Positions 32,921-44,394 of a DNA stretch of 64,000 nt are shown piece by piece (the stretch's first letter is position 1; each line of letters starts with the position of its first letter). The notes below the pieces were generated by a model. That model searched no databases and was not told where the DNA came from. It saw only the letters and a program-made list of their open reading frames with translations. The position numbers and the translations under genes are program-made. The DNA comes from Euleptes europaea. Its lineage: Eukaryota > Chordata > Lepidosauria > Squamata > Sphaerodactylidae. The stretch lies in contig NC_079323.1 in assembly GCF_029931775.1 (NCBI RefSeq), forward strand, positions 31,452,882 through 31,516,881, in the 5' to 3' direction.

Positions 32921-34093
32921 TAACAGTAATATATTTTCAAAGCTCTTTTCTTTTAAATTCAATTCCATTTTTCTAAACAATTGAATATCCAAATGTATAG
33001 AGAAAATCCACAGCTTATTGTATCAATCACGAACAGATACATTTTTATTATAGGGAATTTCTGGAACCTTTTTATTGGTAAATTGGGGGAGGGACTATCA
33101 ATTTCTTTCCACCTTATTTTCAGCTCTCTTGAAGCCAAGGATAAGTCATAAAATGTGTTATGTGGCAACAGCTCGGTAGCAAGAATGCAGTATACGTTGG
33201 GTGTCTGCTAGTGACAGATACATGTTTCTGGCTTCCTTAATGTCTTGCTAGCTAGAATGGTGGCTGAAATAAGACATTGGCATTCCAGAAAATTAATTCC
33301 TCAGAGACCCTAAGGATCTAACTAGATGACATGATAGAAGAACCATCACTGGATTTTCCTTAAAAACTAGTAAATACCATCTGTGTGGACCTTGATTTGA
33401 ATCAGGGCTGTGGTGTGGAAGGATGGGGGAAGAAGATCATTACCAGCATGGTAAGAATGTTTACTCAACCTTCTGAACAGCTTCTCCAAAGAAGAGCAAT
33501 GATGAATTTTGCTCCTTTGGGTGAATGTTCTCTTTGAGCTAATGTTAACACATTCCGCAGTGCTGTATCCAGCTTGATGCTTCAGGGGATCTTGCTTAAG
33601 CTCTCCATTGACCCTGAGATCAACATTGACTGAATTGCTAACGGACATGTTTACCCACTTGCCGACTGAACCTGTCAGCCTATGGATGTCCTTGCCTCTT
33701 CTGGGAAGTGTCTCCTTTGCTTTTAATATTAACATGAAATGTTCTCCTTGCTTCTTTTCCTAGTGGGTGCTAACAGAGGGCCCACCGGCAACCATGTGCA
33801 TGGGAGGGGCCCTACAAAATATATGTCAGTAAACAAATTCAATAAAAGGATTACAACCGATTTGTGTTCATAACATGTTATTTAGCATTACTGTGCAGTT
33901 ATCCAGATTGCAGATTCTATAAAAGAGGGTATCTGATCTACCAATGGTGCTTTGAGGGGGATAAAATGATAACAGTTTGGGTGGGAGGGGGAGCAGAACC
34001 TATTAGAAAGCAGGATGGAAATGGGGGGAAAGGAATGTGGTAGGACTGAAAGGCTTGGCAAAAATGTTAGGGCCATGAGAGCCAAACACTGAT
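32921..34093. other. Intergenic, no recognised features
   Basis: Single-copy-looking sequence; short open frames show no similarity I recognise. Confidence 0.4.
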
Positions 34094-34545
34094 GCAACCC
34101 TTCCTGCCCTCCTTCTCATGATCTGCCTAACATCACAGAATTGCATTGCTGACAGATGGCCATCTAGCCTCTGTTTAAAAACCTCCCACCACCTCCTGAG
34201 GAAGGCTGTTCCACTGAGGAACCACTCTAACTGTCAGAAAATTCTTCCCTATGTTTAGCCAAAAACTCTCATTTCAACCCATTGGTTCTGGTACAACCTT
34301 CTGGGATAACAGAAAACAACTCCGTACCATCCTCTATATGGCAGTACTCTATATGATAAGTACTTGAAGATGGTTATCATATCACCTCTCAGTTGTCTCC
34401 TCTTGACTAAACATACCGAACTCCTTCAACCTTTCCTCATAGTACTTGGTCTCCAGACCCCTCACCATCTTCATTGCCCTTCTCTGCACATGTTCCACCT
34501 TGTCTACATCCTTCTTGAATTGTGGTAATATGCCCTGATACAGTG
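34094..34545 (-). mobile_element. CR1 LINE 3' fragment (minus strand)
   Basis: In minus orientation it matches the ORF2 C-terminal and 3' region of the CR1 copies at 57493 and 62220: ATGGTGAGGGGTCTGGAGAC, GAGGAAAGGTTGAAGGAGTT, TGGAACAGCCTTCCTC, and AGGCTAGATGGCCATCTGTC in order. More diverged than those copies. Confidence 0.88.
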
Positions 34546-35304
34546 AATCTCAGTTTAGCCTTGTGAGGCTTGTTTTTGCATTTTAGTACCTATGTCAAAA
34601 TAATGGATTGAAAACTCAATATGACAAAGCGGAATCAGCTTACTGAGGAAAATACTATTAAAGGAGAAAGGTGTGGGAATGTGAATTGCTACCCAAATTA
34701 AAATTATTTATTACTTATTATGTGCCTATAATCAATTGGTGCTGTATGAAATATATTGAAAAATAAAGTCTGTTTGTGGGTTTTTTACAATCTAAAAAAG
34801 AAAAGCATAAAACAAAAAAATTGAAAAAAAGGACAGGCAAGAGAGATAAAGCCAAGGATGCAAGTACAAAAAACCGGTTAGGGAATGCGGTCTTGGACAA
34901 ATTCATTTTCTGTTTTTAAAAATAAAAGAGAGCATGGCAGGAGAGTGGATGCCCACAGGCAACAAAATTCCACTGGTAGAGTGCAGCCAAAGCAAAAAGA
35001 TGAAGATGAGCAATCAACAAGGAAATGTTAGGCTTAGTAAGCAGTTGAGTAGCTAAAAAATGCAGCAGACCAGAAGGAATGCAAAGACAAACAAAAATGA
35101 ATAAGGAGTGATTGAGTGTAAATATTTATAAATCAGCAAAAGCATTCAAACGGACCCAGATATGGAAAAGGAACCGCCGCATAAGGAACAAAGGAATAAG
35201 ATAAATAAAGAGTCTAAAAAGTTGTACTTCCAGATTATTTCCAGTCACAACTCAACTGACCTACAAAGACCATCAACAGCCTATTTGAGCTTTACAAGCT
35301 AATC
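34546..35304. other. Intergenic, A-rich, no recognised features
   Basis: A-rich sequence without a recognised repeat or exon. Confidence 0.35.
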
Positions 35305-35520
35305 AGAAGGTTGTGGCTCAGTGGAAGAGTCTCTGCTTTGCATGCAGAAGGTCCCAATTTTGATCCCTAGTATCTTCAGTTAAAAAGGACTGGGCAGTAA
35401 GTGATACGACAGTCCTCTACCTGGGACCCTGGAGAGCCACTGCCAGTCTGAGTAGACAATACTGATCTTGATTGACCGACAGTCTAATTCCATATAGGAC
35501 AGCTTATATGTGTGTGTTTA
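35305..35520 (+). mobile_element. tRNA-derived SINE (same family as 15968-16195), diverged
   Basis: GTTGTGGCTCAGTGGAAGAG head, CATGCAGAAGGTCCC, CTGGAGAGCCACTGCCAGTC body and a TATAGGACAGCTTATATGTG tail align with the younger copy at 15968. The B box is degraded. Confidence 0.8.
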
Positions 35521-36332
35521 AAGACATTTCTCTAGTGCCCCCACCTTCAAAACTTAGATAATAACTGGTGAGATGGCCTTTTAAGTGATGGTACCCCATC
35601 TAGAGAATGCACTCTACAGACAAATTCAAGAGGCACCAACGTTATATTCTTTTAGGTGCCTGGTTGAAACCTCCCCCCCTCCCCCCAAGAATCATAATAC
35701 TTGATTTTAGTATGACTTGTGAATTTATTTAAGTGCTTGATCTATATTTCTGCTGTTTCTGATTTATCAGTTTCAGAATATTTATATACTGGTTTTATTT
35801 ATAATGTTTTTTTGTTTTTTTATTCTGCTTGCAAGGCATTTTGGAGATTTCAGGTGGAAACATGGACTATAAATACATAAATAAATATATACATGAGATC
35901 CTCCAACAGGACTATGTTACACTAAGCTAAATGTGAGGAAATAAACAGCTGGATTCCATAGGGATTTCTGGGGAAGGAAAGGATTTCAATCCATGGAGCT
36001 TCCTGTTCCCACTGCAACCTAAAATGACCCCCAAAATACAGATTTTGGGAGATGGAAGAATAGATTGGGGTTGAGGTTGAGGTTGACACAGGGAGGGCCA
36101 GCCCTTCAGGTGTGCATTCAACTCACTTTTTCATATTTTGAATTGCAGCCAGGAAAAGAGTCACAAGAACATTAAACACTTTTTCTGATCACACAACTTG
36201 TGTTTACTTTCAACTACGCGGTTATCCTAGGTTTAGCTTGGATTTCTCGTTGGCAAGCCATTACTTTCTTTTTTGTGTTTTACCTTCCTTCCTCTCCTTC
36301 TCCATGTTAAACTGGTGCAGCAAAAATAAGCA

Positions 36333-36425
36333 GGAGTCTAATAGCGCCCTAAAGACTAACAGTATTTTAGTCCAGCTTAAGCTTTCATTGACTAGAGTCC
36401 ACTGAGTGTATGCACTAGGTCCACC
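36333..36425 (-). repeat. Widespread amniote repeat fragment of uncertain class (minus strand)
   Basis: In minus orientation it carries AAAGCTTAAGCTGGAC and AGTCTTTAGGGCGCTATTAG, the same arrangement as the + strand fragment at 38960-39060. I recognise the motif from reptile and bird genomes but cannot assign a class. Confidence 0.5.
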
Positions 36426-37315
36426 CCAGGCATATATTAATGGTCAAATTATACATTACAATTTGTAATGTGTACACTGCCTGGGTTCCACCAACTTGAA
36501 AATATCAGCTGCAATATCAGTTCTCCCAGTCCTGCACTCTGCTTTTGGGGCTATTCTCTTCCCATGTTTCCTACCCACTTTACCTAGCCTCCAATCCTTG
36601 GCATCCAATCCTTGGCATCTATATATCTAATAGTGAAGTTGGCAAATCTTTGGATACTTGAATCCAGTGACTGGAACTGTGAACAGGCAAGACAGATCTT
36701 TGTACAAACCTGAAAAGGGCCTCAAGTTTGCAGAAAAATCTGAAATCTTAAAAAAAAATTCATTGGGAAGTTTTAGAAAATTAAAAAGAGTTTTTAAAAG
36801 TAGTTTTAAGCAAAGGATTATGTTGCTAGGCAACCACTGATCCTAAACTTGGTTCTGCCAGTAAAAGGCTAGGGGAGGGGGCAGGGCTCTTTCCAGGCAT
36901 ATTTTGGCCTTTAAGGGAGTAGAAATTAGTGGAAGGAAAATTAACAATTTGAGATATGCAGATGACACCACATTACTGGCAGAAAATAGTAAAGACTTTT
37001 AACGACTACTTATGGTTAAAGCAGAAAATGCCAAAGCAGTATTATGGCTGAACATCAGGAAGACAAAAGTAATAACTTCTGAGGAAATACACAACTTTAA
37101 GGTTGATGATGAGGAAATTGAAATTGTTCACGATGTTCCATGAAGGAGCTGTAAAAGATCCTTAATTGTGAGGATGTGTCGCTGGAGACCAAGATCAAGA
37201 TAATTGATCCTTTAGTATTCCCCATTACTATATATGGGTGTGAAGGTTGGACAGTGGAGAAAACAGACAGGAAGAAAGTTGACTCGATTCAATGTGGTGT
37301 TTTATGGATACTGTG

Positions 37316-37698
37316 TGTTTGTGAGTGTGTGTGTGTGTGTAAAGGGCCGTTGAGTCACACCAGCAAGAGGATTTCAGGGCAAGTAAGAAGCAAAGGTGCT
37401 TTGGCATTGCCTTCCTCTGCAGTCTTCCTTAATGTCCTCCCTTCCAAGTACTGACCCAAGTACCATGCTGCCTTCCCTAGATTTACCAACCACCAGGTAC
37501 TAGCTGGAGATTTCCTGCTATTACAACGAATCTTCAGCCGATAAAGATCAGTTCACCTGGAGAAAATGGCTGCTTTGGCTGTTGGACTCTATGGCATTGA
37601 AGTCTCTCCCCTCCCCAACCCTGCCCTCCTCAGGCTCCATCCTAAAACCCTCCCACCGGTGGCGAAGAGGGACCTGACAACCCTAGCCTTCCCTCCCA
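37316..37698 (-). mobile_element. 5S rRNA-derived SINE inside BovB (minus strand, MITE-split)
   Basis: Begins with a (GT)n run and AAAGGGCCGTTGAGTCAC (the tail in reverse), then TTGCCTTCCTCTGCAG and CCTCCCTTCCAAGTACTGAC, the reverse of the 5S-like head. The head is truncated and split by the MITE at 37478-37685. Confidence 0.75.
37478..37685 (+). mobile_element. hAT-type MITE, 208 bp (TSD GCCTTCCC)
   Basis: TAGATTTACCAACC start and CTGACAACCCTA end, with perfect GCCTTCCC repeats at 37470-37477 and 37686-37693. It sits inside the 5S-type SINE remnant. Confidence 0.9.
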
Positions 37699-37988
37699 CG
37701 GATATCATGGATTGCAAAAAAGACATAAATGGATTCTAGATCAAATCAAGTCTGAACTATCACTAAAAGCTACAATGACTAAACTGATTCAATTTGATCA
37801 AGTTATGAGATGACAGTAATGCTGGGAAAAGACAGTAATGCTAGGAAAAGTTGAAGGCAGCAGGAAAAGAGGAAGACCCAACATGAGATGGATTGACTCA
37901 ATCAAGGAAGCGATGGCCCTCAGTTTGTAAGACTCAGTAAGGCTGTTAACGATAGGATGTTTTGGAGGTCATTAATTCATAGGGTCAC

Positions 37989-38085
37989 CCCACTGAGACC
38001 CCTCCCTTTGCTAAACCCCACCTTCCCCAAGCTCCACTTCCCCAAATCTCCCAAGAATTTCTCAACCTACAGTTGGCAACCCCTC
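37989..38085 (+). repeat. 3' half of an older hAT-type MITE
   Basis: GAGACCCCTCCC, AAACCCCACC, CAAATCTCCC and a final CAGTTGGCAACCC follow the order of the right half of the MITE family. The left half is absent. Confidence 0.6.
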
Positions 38086-38959
38086 CCCCAGCAGTAGGGG
38101 GAGAAGCGGATAGAGAGTTTGTTCCACACATACACAGAGAAATAACTATTCTCTACTCAAGGATGTTGCTTAGTTCTTGTTGCTTCCTTTTCGAGCCTGC
38201 ACGTTGTATTGATTTTCATTTAGATACAGATAACCGCATTAGAGGTCAAGATTGCAGAAGTCTAAATGACTGCGTGATTGTGGGAAAGGTACTGCTGGGA
38301 TCTGTAAGATATTTTTTTTTGGTGCTGCAATGCAGTGCAGAAGGGCCAGCATTTGTGTCGTCTTCCCACATCTCTGAAGACGTGCAGTTTTTAAAAATAA
38401 GGGAGCTTAAGGAAGATCTACTCTTTAATGAGCGTCGGCAAGTAATTTATTAATTAAAATGTGAAAACGCCGCAAGGCAGCTATCAACAATCAGTTAAGA
38501 CTGACAATGCCAATTAAAAAAACACAACAACCCCCCCCCCAAGAAAAGCACTGCAGTGCCGGAGCAATACATTCACATGGGGGAGACTGAAGGACAGTAA
38601 GAACAACCGCGGCCAACGGGCAGAGTCTATCAAGTCAACAAAGGCTTCTCTTTAAAAGCACTGCTTTTACCTGATTCCTAACCTTTTGTAGGCCAAAAGA
38701 AAATGATTGTATTCTAGGAAAACATATTCTAAAATAAGTTTGTTTGTTTTTTGCGTTGCAGCCAAGGCCTGCTGGTTACCTCGCTGACCTGTGATTTGAT
38801 TACTTTCAGGGTCGAAGAAAGCCTGTGCAGCTTATGACAACCAGCCTTGTCTCTTGGAAATCCTTGACAGCTGCCCAAGGCAAGCAATAAAAGCTCCTAC
38901 CGCCATTTTAGTTTAGCGTGCCTGCCCCACAAGATTGCTAAGTACAATTTTCCCTTCAC
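38086..38959. other. Intergenic, no recognised features
   Basis: A 126-residue open frame at 38073-38453 shows no similarity I recognise. A C-run lies near 38531. Confidence 0.35.
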
Positions 38960-39060
38960 GCATCTATCTGAAGAAGTGAGTTATGACTCACAAAAGGTTA
39001 CATGGAAATAAACTGTTAAAAGTTTAAGGTGCCACTGGACTTTTGTTTTATTTTGCTGCT
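38960..39060 (+). repeat. Widespread amniote repeat fragment of uncertain class
   Basis: ATCTGAAGAAGTGAGTTATG, ACTCACAAAAGGTTACATG, GTTAAAAGTTTAAGGTGCCA then CTGGACTTTTG. This order is a recurrent 3' end in reptile genomes. A short reversed piece appears at about 39195-39215. Confidence 0.55.
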
Positions 39061-40024
39061 CAAAAACGCCAAGGGGAACAAAGGCACCCCTGGGAAAAAG
39101 AAGGAGAGAAGGTTTTGTTGATAGTGACATGTTTGGATGTATGTGAATGTATTACAGGGAAGCTGTGTGATACACTTCTCTTCTTTAAAATGAGGTCAGT
39201 GGCACCTTAAACATCAAACCATCATTTAACAAAACTTACTCGTATGCATTTGGAGTATATTTCCATCCTAAACCAAATTCCCCATGTCCCTAGGAGTAAG
39301 AATGTTCCTCAACATTTTTGTGATTGTCATGGTGGCTGTATCTCTACAGAGCACTTAAAAACAGTTCCCTGGACCACGGTTTTCTTTATAAACTCACGGT
39401 GCATATGGTATGGAAAATCTTTTTAGTGATTTTTATAACCAAAAATCACAGAAAATGTGTGTGTATGGGGGTGTGTAGCAGGGAGAGACCTGTTGTAAAT
39501 CTTTCAGGTGTGAATCCCTGCGTAAGGAACTGAATATGACCGAAGGATTCAGAAAATAGGACAAGCCCTCATGGATCTTCCTTACAGAATGGCCTACATT
39601 TATTTTCCCTTTCATGAAGCCTCACAGGTGCTGCAGACAGAAGGACGTAACTAAATACATATGTGGTATGAGTTGGATCAGGGCTCCCCTAAAACAACCT
39701 GCAGTTACATGTAACATCAAGAACTAATGTTCCCAAAGTGCTTTGGGGCCTGATTTGACTTGGGAGCATGCTGCAAGTGGAGAAGGAGCTTCAGCCTTCC
39801 CTCCTGTGACCTTTTCCTGAGCTGCAATGACCTCAACAGTTGGGAAAAACAGGCATCCGTCACAGCCATTTTGGGCCCTGGAGCACTTGGGAACATTAGT
39901 TCCACAATGTCACTTGTGACTGCAAGTCAGGTTGGGGGATCCCCAACCCAACATGCCACAATTATGATCAAGCTTGGCCCTGAGCAGTGGAGAGAGCCGA
40001 CAGACACTAACACGAGAAGAGGAG
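39061..40024. other. Intergenic, no recognised features
   Basis: No exon or repeat family was recognised here, apart from the short reversed fragment near 39195-39215. Confidence 0.35.
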
Positions 40025-40095
40025 CTTGAGTCCCTGGAGAGCCGCTGCTGGTCTGAGTAGACAATACTGACTTTGATGGACCAAGGGTCTGCAGA
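40025..40095 (+). repeat. tRNA-derived SINE body fragment
   Basis: CCCTGGAGAGCCGCTGCTGG, GTAGACAATACTGACTTTGA and TGGACCAAGGGTCTG match the body and tail of the SINE at 15968-16195. The tRNA head is missing. Confidence 0.75.
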
Positions 40096-40247
40096 GGGTA
40101 CTTCAATGAGGGGTAAACCCCTCAGTTTTGAACTGGGAAAGAAGTGAAGGAAATGGTTTCTCTATTCTCAACTGCCCCATCCCAAAGCAGCTTTAAAAAA
40201 AAGTGTTGCGACTCTAATACATGCATCTGTGTAGAAGATATGATTAG

Positions 40248-41929
40248 TAGGGCTGTTGAAAAAAAAATTCGGTATAGTTTGGATTCGGCCGAATTCGGCC
40301 CGTCTGGATTCAGGATATGTCAAAGTCAAAACTCCCCCGCTTCGGGTCCATGCAATTCGGCGAATTCAAAGTTCGGGAAAAGAAATTCGGCCGAATAAAG
40401 CCATTACAAACACAACCACGCCTTTCCATGGCTCCAGGGGGGGCATTTTTGGGATTAGAGGTCCCAAACTTTCAGCGGAGCTTCAAAGGACCATTCTTGC
40501 AAGACCCCCCAAGTTTTGTAAAGATTGGGTCAGGGGGGGCTGAGATATGGGCCCTGAAAGGGGTCCCCCCACCCTTAATGTACATCTCTGAGCAGAGCTT
40601 GCCGCCCACCCATAAAGCTCCCAGCCCCGACAAACAGCTGATGAGAGCAAGGGTGGGGCAGGTGCTAAGAAGTTTGCAAAGCAACACAACTGCAAAGCAA
40701 CACTGCAAAGCAACACAACTGCAGAGTAACACCTTTGCAAACATGCAAAGCAACACCTGACACCTGGAAGTTTGCAAACCATGGAAAGGGACAGAGGCAG
40801 CTAGCTATGCATAATGAGCAGGAGGGGGTGGAATTTACCCTTTTGCATGGGACTCGGGACCAGGCAAATGCATTCTTTAAGTCACCATTTGAAACCCAGT
40901 TTTGAGCAAGCATCAAAATAGACCTAACCATCTTATGAATGAGGGAAAACCTGAGGACACACAACTGAAGCCCCCCCCTCAAACCAGAGAGAGACTCGAG
41001 GGGGCACACACACCCCAGGCAGAACGGGCGAAAGCCCCCTTTGGCTTCCCCCCCAACCACAGAAACTGCTCCCTCCCCACACACACACACACAGGAGAAA
41101 AAATATAGATTAAAGCCCCCAAAGAGGTCTTACTGTGGCTGTCTTCTGTTCCATCAGGAGGGGCTGGGAGGGGCTGGGTAATCCAATATGATTCTATTTA
41201 AACAGGGGAGGTTTGCCTTGGATTTGCCACTCTGGAGATGCATACAAGATCGGGTGATCCATTCATCCCAATAGGGAAAAGGGGAAAGCCCATATCTCGG
41301 GACCCCCTGACCCAATGTTTACAAAACTTGGGAGGGTCTCTTAAGAAGGCTCGTTTGAAGGTATGCTGAATGTTTGGGAGCTGCACCCCCAAAAATGCAC
41401 CCCCTGCAGCCACGGAAATGGAAAAGGGGGGAGGGAAAAGGGGGGAGCCCATATCTCGGGGGGCCCTGACCCAATATTTACAAAACTTGGGGGGTCTCTT
41501 GAGAAGGCTCGTCTGAAGCTCCTCTGAAAGTTTGGGGTCTCTACCCCCAAAAATGCCCCCCCCTGCAGCCTCGGAAAGGAGCGAATGTGCACAAGCACCC
41601 CCCCACGAGGATTTCTCTCACTCTCTCTCTCTCCCCAACCGGCCGCACAGCAGCTGATTCCTCTAGTACTCAATCCTGACTGATTGGCCAGAAGACCACC
41701 CAGCTTGGCCACTGATTGGCCGGGGGAGGAGAATGCTGCTTACTGACGGTTATGCTGCTTACTGACGCCCCGAATTTGCCGAATTTATTCGTGAACTCCT
41801 GAACTCACTGAATTCGGCTCCCCCGGTTTCCCGCCATTTTTTAGTTCGGTTCGTCCTGAACTAAAAACCGCCGAATCAGGGGAAATTCGGCTGTTTTTCA
41901 GTTCGGGCCGAACCGAATTGACAGCCCTA
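40248..41929. mobile_element. 1.68-kb hAT-like fold-back element (TSD ATGATTAG)
   Basis: Left end TAGGGCTGTTGA and right end TTGACAGCCCTA are inverted repeats, flanked by perfect ATGATTAG repeats (40240-40247 and 41930-41937). Both subterminal regions are dense in ATTCGG/CCGAAT hexamers. A 133-bp block at 40421-40553 is present in inverted form twice on the right (41447-41579 and 41288-41420, a 159-bp tandem), so the element can fold on itself. A CAAAGCAACACAACTG-type minisatellite lies at about 40675-40755. No transposase reading frame was recognised, so it is non-autonomous. Confidence 0.88.
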
Positions 41930-41937
41930 ATGATTAG

Positions 41938-42819
41938 CTCCTAACTATGTGTTCAGGGGATGGGGTCATGAAGTTTGTACCCTGCAAATGGGTCAGCTAC
42001 ATGACGCCCAAGTTATTATTGAAGGGTCTACCAAACCGAGTCCCACATCTGGCAAAACCTGGAATCCGTTCCCTCCATTGCTCTCCTAGTTCTCAGAAGA
42101 CCTGCCAAGAAGGTGGATTAAGGATTGTGACACACGTGAGCCACTAAAGGAGATTCAAGTATCTCTCCTATAGGAAGGCACAATAACCCAGAACTGACCT
42201 TAATGTAGAAGCTGTATCGTTTACCTTTTGGACCCTTCCCAGGAAAAGGATCCAGGAAAACATGGCATAATTAGCTACAGAATTTATGAAATCAGTTGTT
42301 CGATAATGGCTTAAATGTATTTGGAACTCAGAGCCAAGTTGCTGTCTGACTGCTGCTGTATGGCCGACCTTTCTGGCTCCCTGCTCTGGGAACCATTGCC
42401 AGTTTTAATAAGCTTACTATCATAGCTGTGAGACAGACTAATTGAACTGTACAGCCGAGCTGTTTTTAATCAGCTAAGAACAGCTTGCCCTTTATCTCCG
42501 TGGCTTCCTTAGCAACTCAGTTCTATGTTCATCAGCAATGAACAATCTGACCAAAGCAAGGAGGTGGATTCAGGTGACCCCGTACATCACAGTGACCGAC
42601 AAGTAGCAGCATTTCTACAGAACCACCCTCATTATTTGTAAACGATGACACATGTTTGCAGGATTAGCTGCACATTGGGAGCTTATTTCAGCCCTCTGCC
42701 CCATGCTCAGAACATCTAATTTCTAACAATACATTTTTAAAATAGGATGTTAACTTTGAAAGAGAACTGGCAAAAGGAAAGCAGATACTCTGCATGACTG
42801 TGGTAATAAGGACATTAGA
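41938..42819. other. Intergenic, no recognised features
   Basis: No exon or repeat family was recognised. Confidence 0.35.
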
Positions 42820-42890
42820 AAAGCCATGCTGGATCAGACCAAGGTCCATCAAGCCCAGCAGTCTGCTCACAGTGGCCAGCCAGGTCAAAA
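42820..42890 (+). repeat. Fragment of a CR1/SINE-type amniote repeat
   Basis: AAGCCATGCTGGATCAGACC, AAGGTCCATCAAGCCCAGCA and CAGTGGCCAGCCAGGT form a pattern common in reptiles. Exact family not determined. Confidence 0.55.
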
Positions 42891-43088
42891 TCCTGATCTG
42901 TTGGGAACAGCTGATAAAACACTTGTTTCTCTTACTGGTCTGTCAGGATAGAACTACTTCTACCCAGTTCCCCTAAATGCCTTTGACATTGCTCCATTCC
43001 TTGTCCCAAGCTTCAGGTTTGCCTTTTCTTTCTTTTATAATCTAATAAATTATTCATTAGCCAAAGTCTAGTAGCCAAATTTATTTAT

Positions 43089-43293
43089 TTTGCCATCAAG
43101 TCACATCTGACTTATAGCAACCCCTGGTGGGGTTTTCAAGGCAAGAGACATTCAGAGGGGGTTTGCCATTGCCTGCCTCCACATCACAACCCTTGTATTC
43201 TTGGGGGAGGTTGCCCATCCAAATACTTGCCAGGCTCGACCCTGTTTAGCTTCTGAGATCTGATAAGATCAGGCTAGCCTGGTCTATCCAGGT
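43089..43293 (-). mobile_element. 5S rRNA-derived SINE (minus strand)
   Basis: In minus orientation: GACCTGGATAGACCAGGCTA head, CTTATCAGATCTCAGAAGC, TAAACAGGGTCGAGCCTGGC (5S-like), GTATTTGGATGGGCAACC, and the BovB-like tail TATAAGTCAGATGTGACTTG. Confidence 0.88.
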
Positions 43294-43849
43294 CAGGATG
43301 TAGAAATTATACATATTAAAAAAATACCCTGCAACAATAAGCATCTTTCTCTGTGTTGGTATGAGGTATAGAATCTCCTGAAAAGAAATCTCAGCTGAGA
43401 TTTAGGGTTCCAGAAGGGAATAGTCATCAATTTGTTATTTCCTTTCATGCCTACTTTCTGGACCTTCACAAAGCAACGATCAAAGCTAGGCAAAAACTTT
43501 CCTTCTGTTGTAGAAGATCTGCACTCAGCAGAGTTGCCTGACTAAAGAAATGGGACCCAGCTTCATTCTGTGATGTTCTTGATGGCTCATTTGCCTTGGG
43601 TTCCCACAAAAACTCTTCTGTGCATTCCTCTGGGTTCAAGAATGCGCTTGCTTTGAGACCAAGGTCTGACACTGCCTTGGCTATAAGGTAAGAAGGCCAC
43701 TGGCTTGCCACGGTGGCTGCTACTGCCTGCCCCACACAGGGCAAGGGCCATCCCTCACTTGGGGCAAGTATGGCGCCGGTGGGCACATAGCCCCCTCAGG
43801 CCATTGGCTCACCAGGACTTTTCCTAGTGGCCTTAACAGCCAGATCATT
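43294..43849. other. Intergenic, no recognised features
   Basis: A 106-residue minus-strand open frame at 43466-43786 has no recognisable similarity. Confidence 0.35.
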
Positions 43850-44067
43850 TTGGATTGCCAACTCCATGTTGGGAAATTCCTGGAGATTTGGGGGTTGAGC
43901 CTGGGGAGGCCAAGGTTTGGGTAGGGGAGGGACTTCAGACAGATATAATATCATATAGTCCACAGTCCAAAGCAGCCATTTTCTCCCAGCGAACTGATCT
44001 TTGTAGTTGGGAGATCAGATGTAATTCTGGGAGACTGCCAGGCCCCACCTGGAAGCTGGCAACCCTA
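43850..44067 (-). mobile_element. Diverged hAT-type MITE (minus orientation)
   Basis: Left TTGGATTGCCAAC and right AGCTGGCAACCCTA. The interior reads as the reverse of the family (GGGAGGGACTTCAGAC, CAGCCATTTTCTCC). No target duplication could be confirmed. Confidence 0.7.
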
Positions 44068-44157
44068 ATTCTGTTGCTCTTGGTCACAGTGGGGAGCGCC
44101 TTCACAAAATTTAGGAGGGCTTGGCCCACTTTGAATTTGAGGAGAGTAAATACAAGT

Positions 44158-44394
44158 AGCCCTGACCTGGATCGCCCAGGCTAGCCTGATCTCGTCAGAT
44201 TTCGGAAGCTAAGCAGGGTCAGCCCTGGTTAGTATTTGGATGGGAGACCACCAAGGAATACCAGGGTTGCTGTGCAGAGGAAAGCACTGGCAAACCCACC
44301 TCTGTTAGTCTCTTGCCATAAAAACCCCATAAGGGGTCGCCACTTGAAGGCACTTTACACACACTAACACACACACACACACACAAATACAAGT
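44158..44394 (+). mobile_element. 5S rRNA-derived SINE
   Basis: CCTGATCTCGTCAGATTTCG, GAAGCTAAGCAGGGTCAG and TTGGATGGGAGACC are close to 5S rRNA. The tail AAGGGGTCGCCACTTGAAGG ends in (AC)n. Nearly identical in layout to 27389-27602. Confidence 0.92.

Larger units (their letters stand above)
36917..37988 (+). mobile_element. Degraded BovB (RTE) LINE, interrupted by nested insertions
   Basis: Aligns along its length with the BovB copy at 53236-54461: ACAATTTGAGATATGC (the YADD region), TATGGGTGTGAAGGTTGGAC, GGATTCTAGATCAAATCAAG, AGGAAAAGAGGAAGACCCAA, TCATAGGGTC. It has multiple frameshifts and stops and is interrupted at about 37316-37698 by a 5S-type SINE that itself holds a MITE. Confidence 0.88.

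Noticed and set aside
40317-41090. Overlapping open frames of 95-147 residues on both strands
   Set aside because: They lie inside the fold-back hAT-like element and reflect its GC-rich repeated blocks; no transposase motif was seen.
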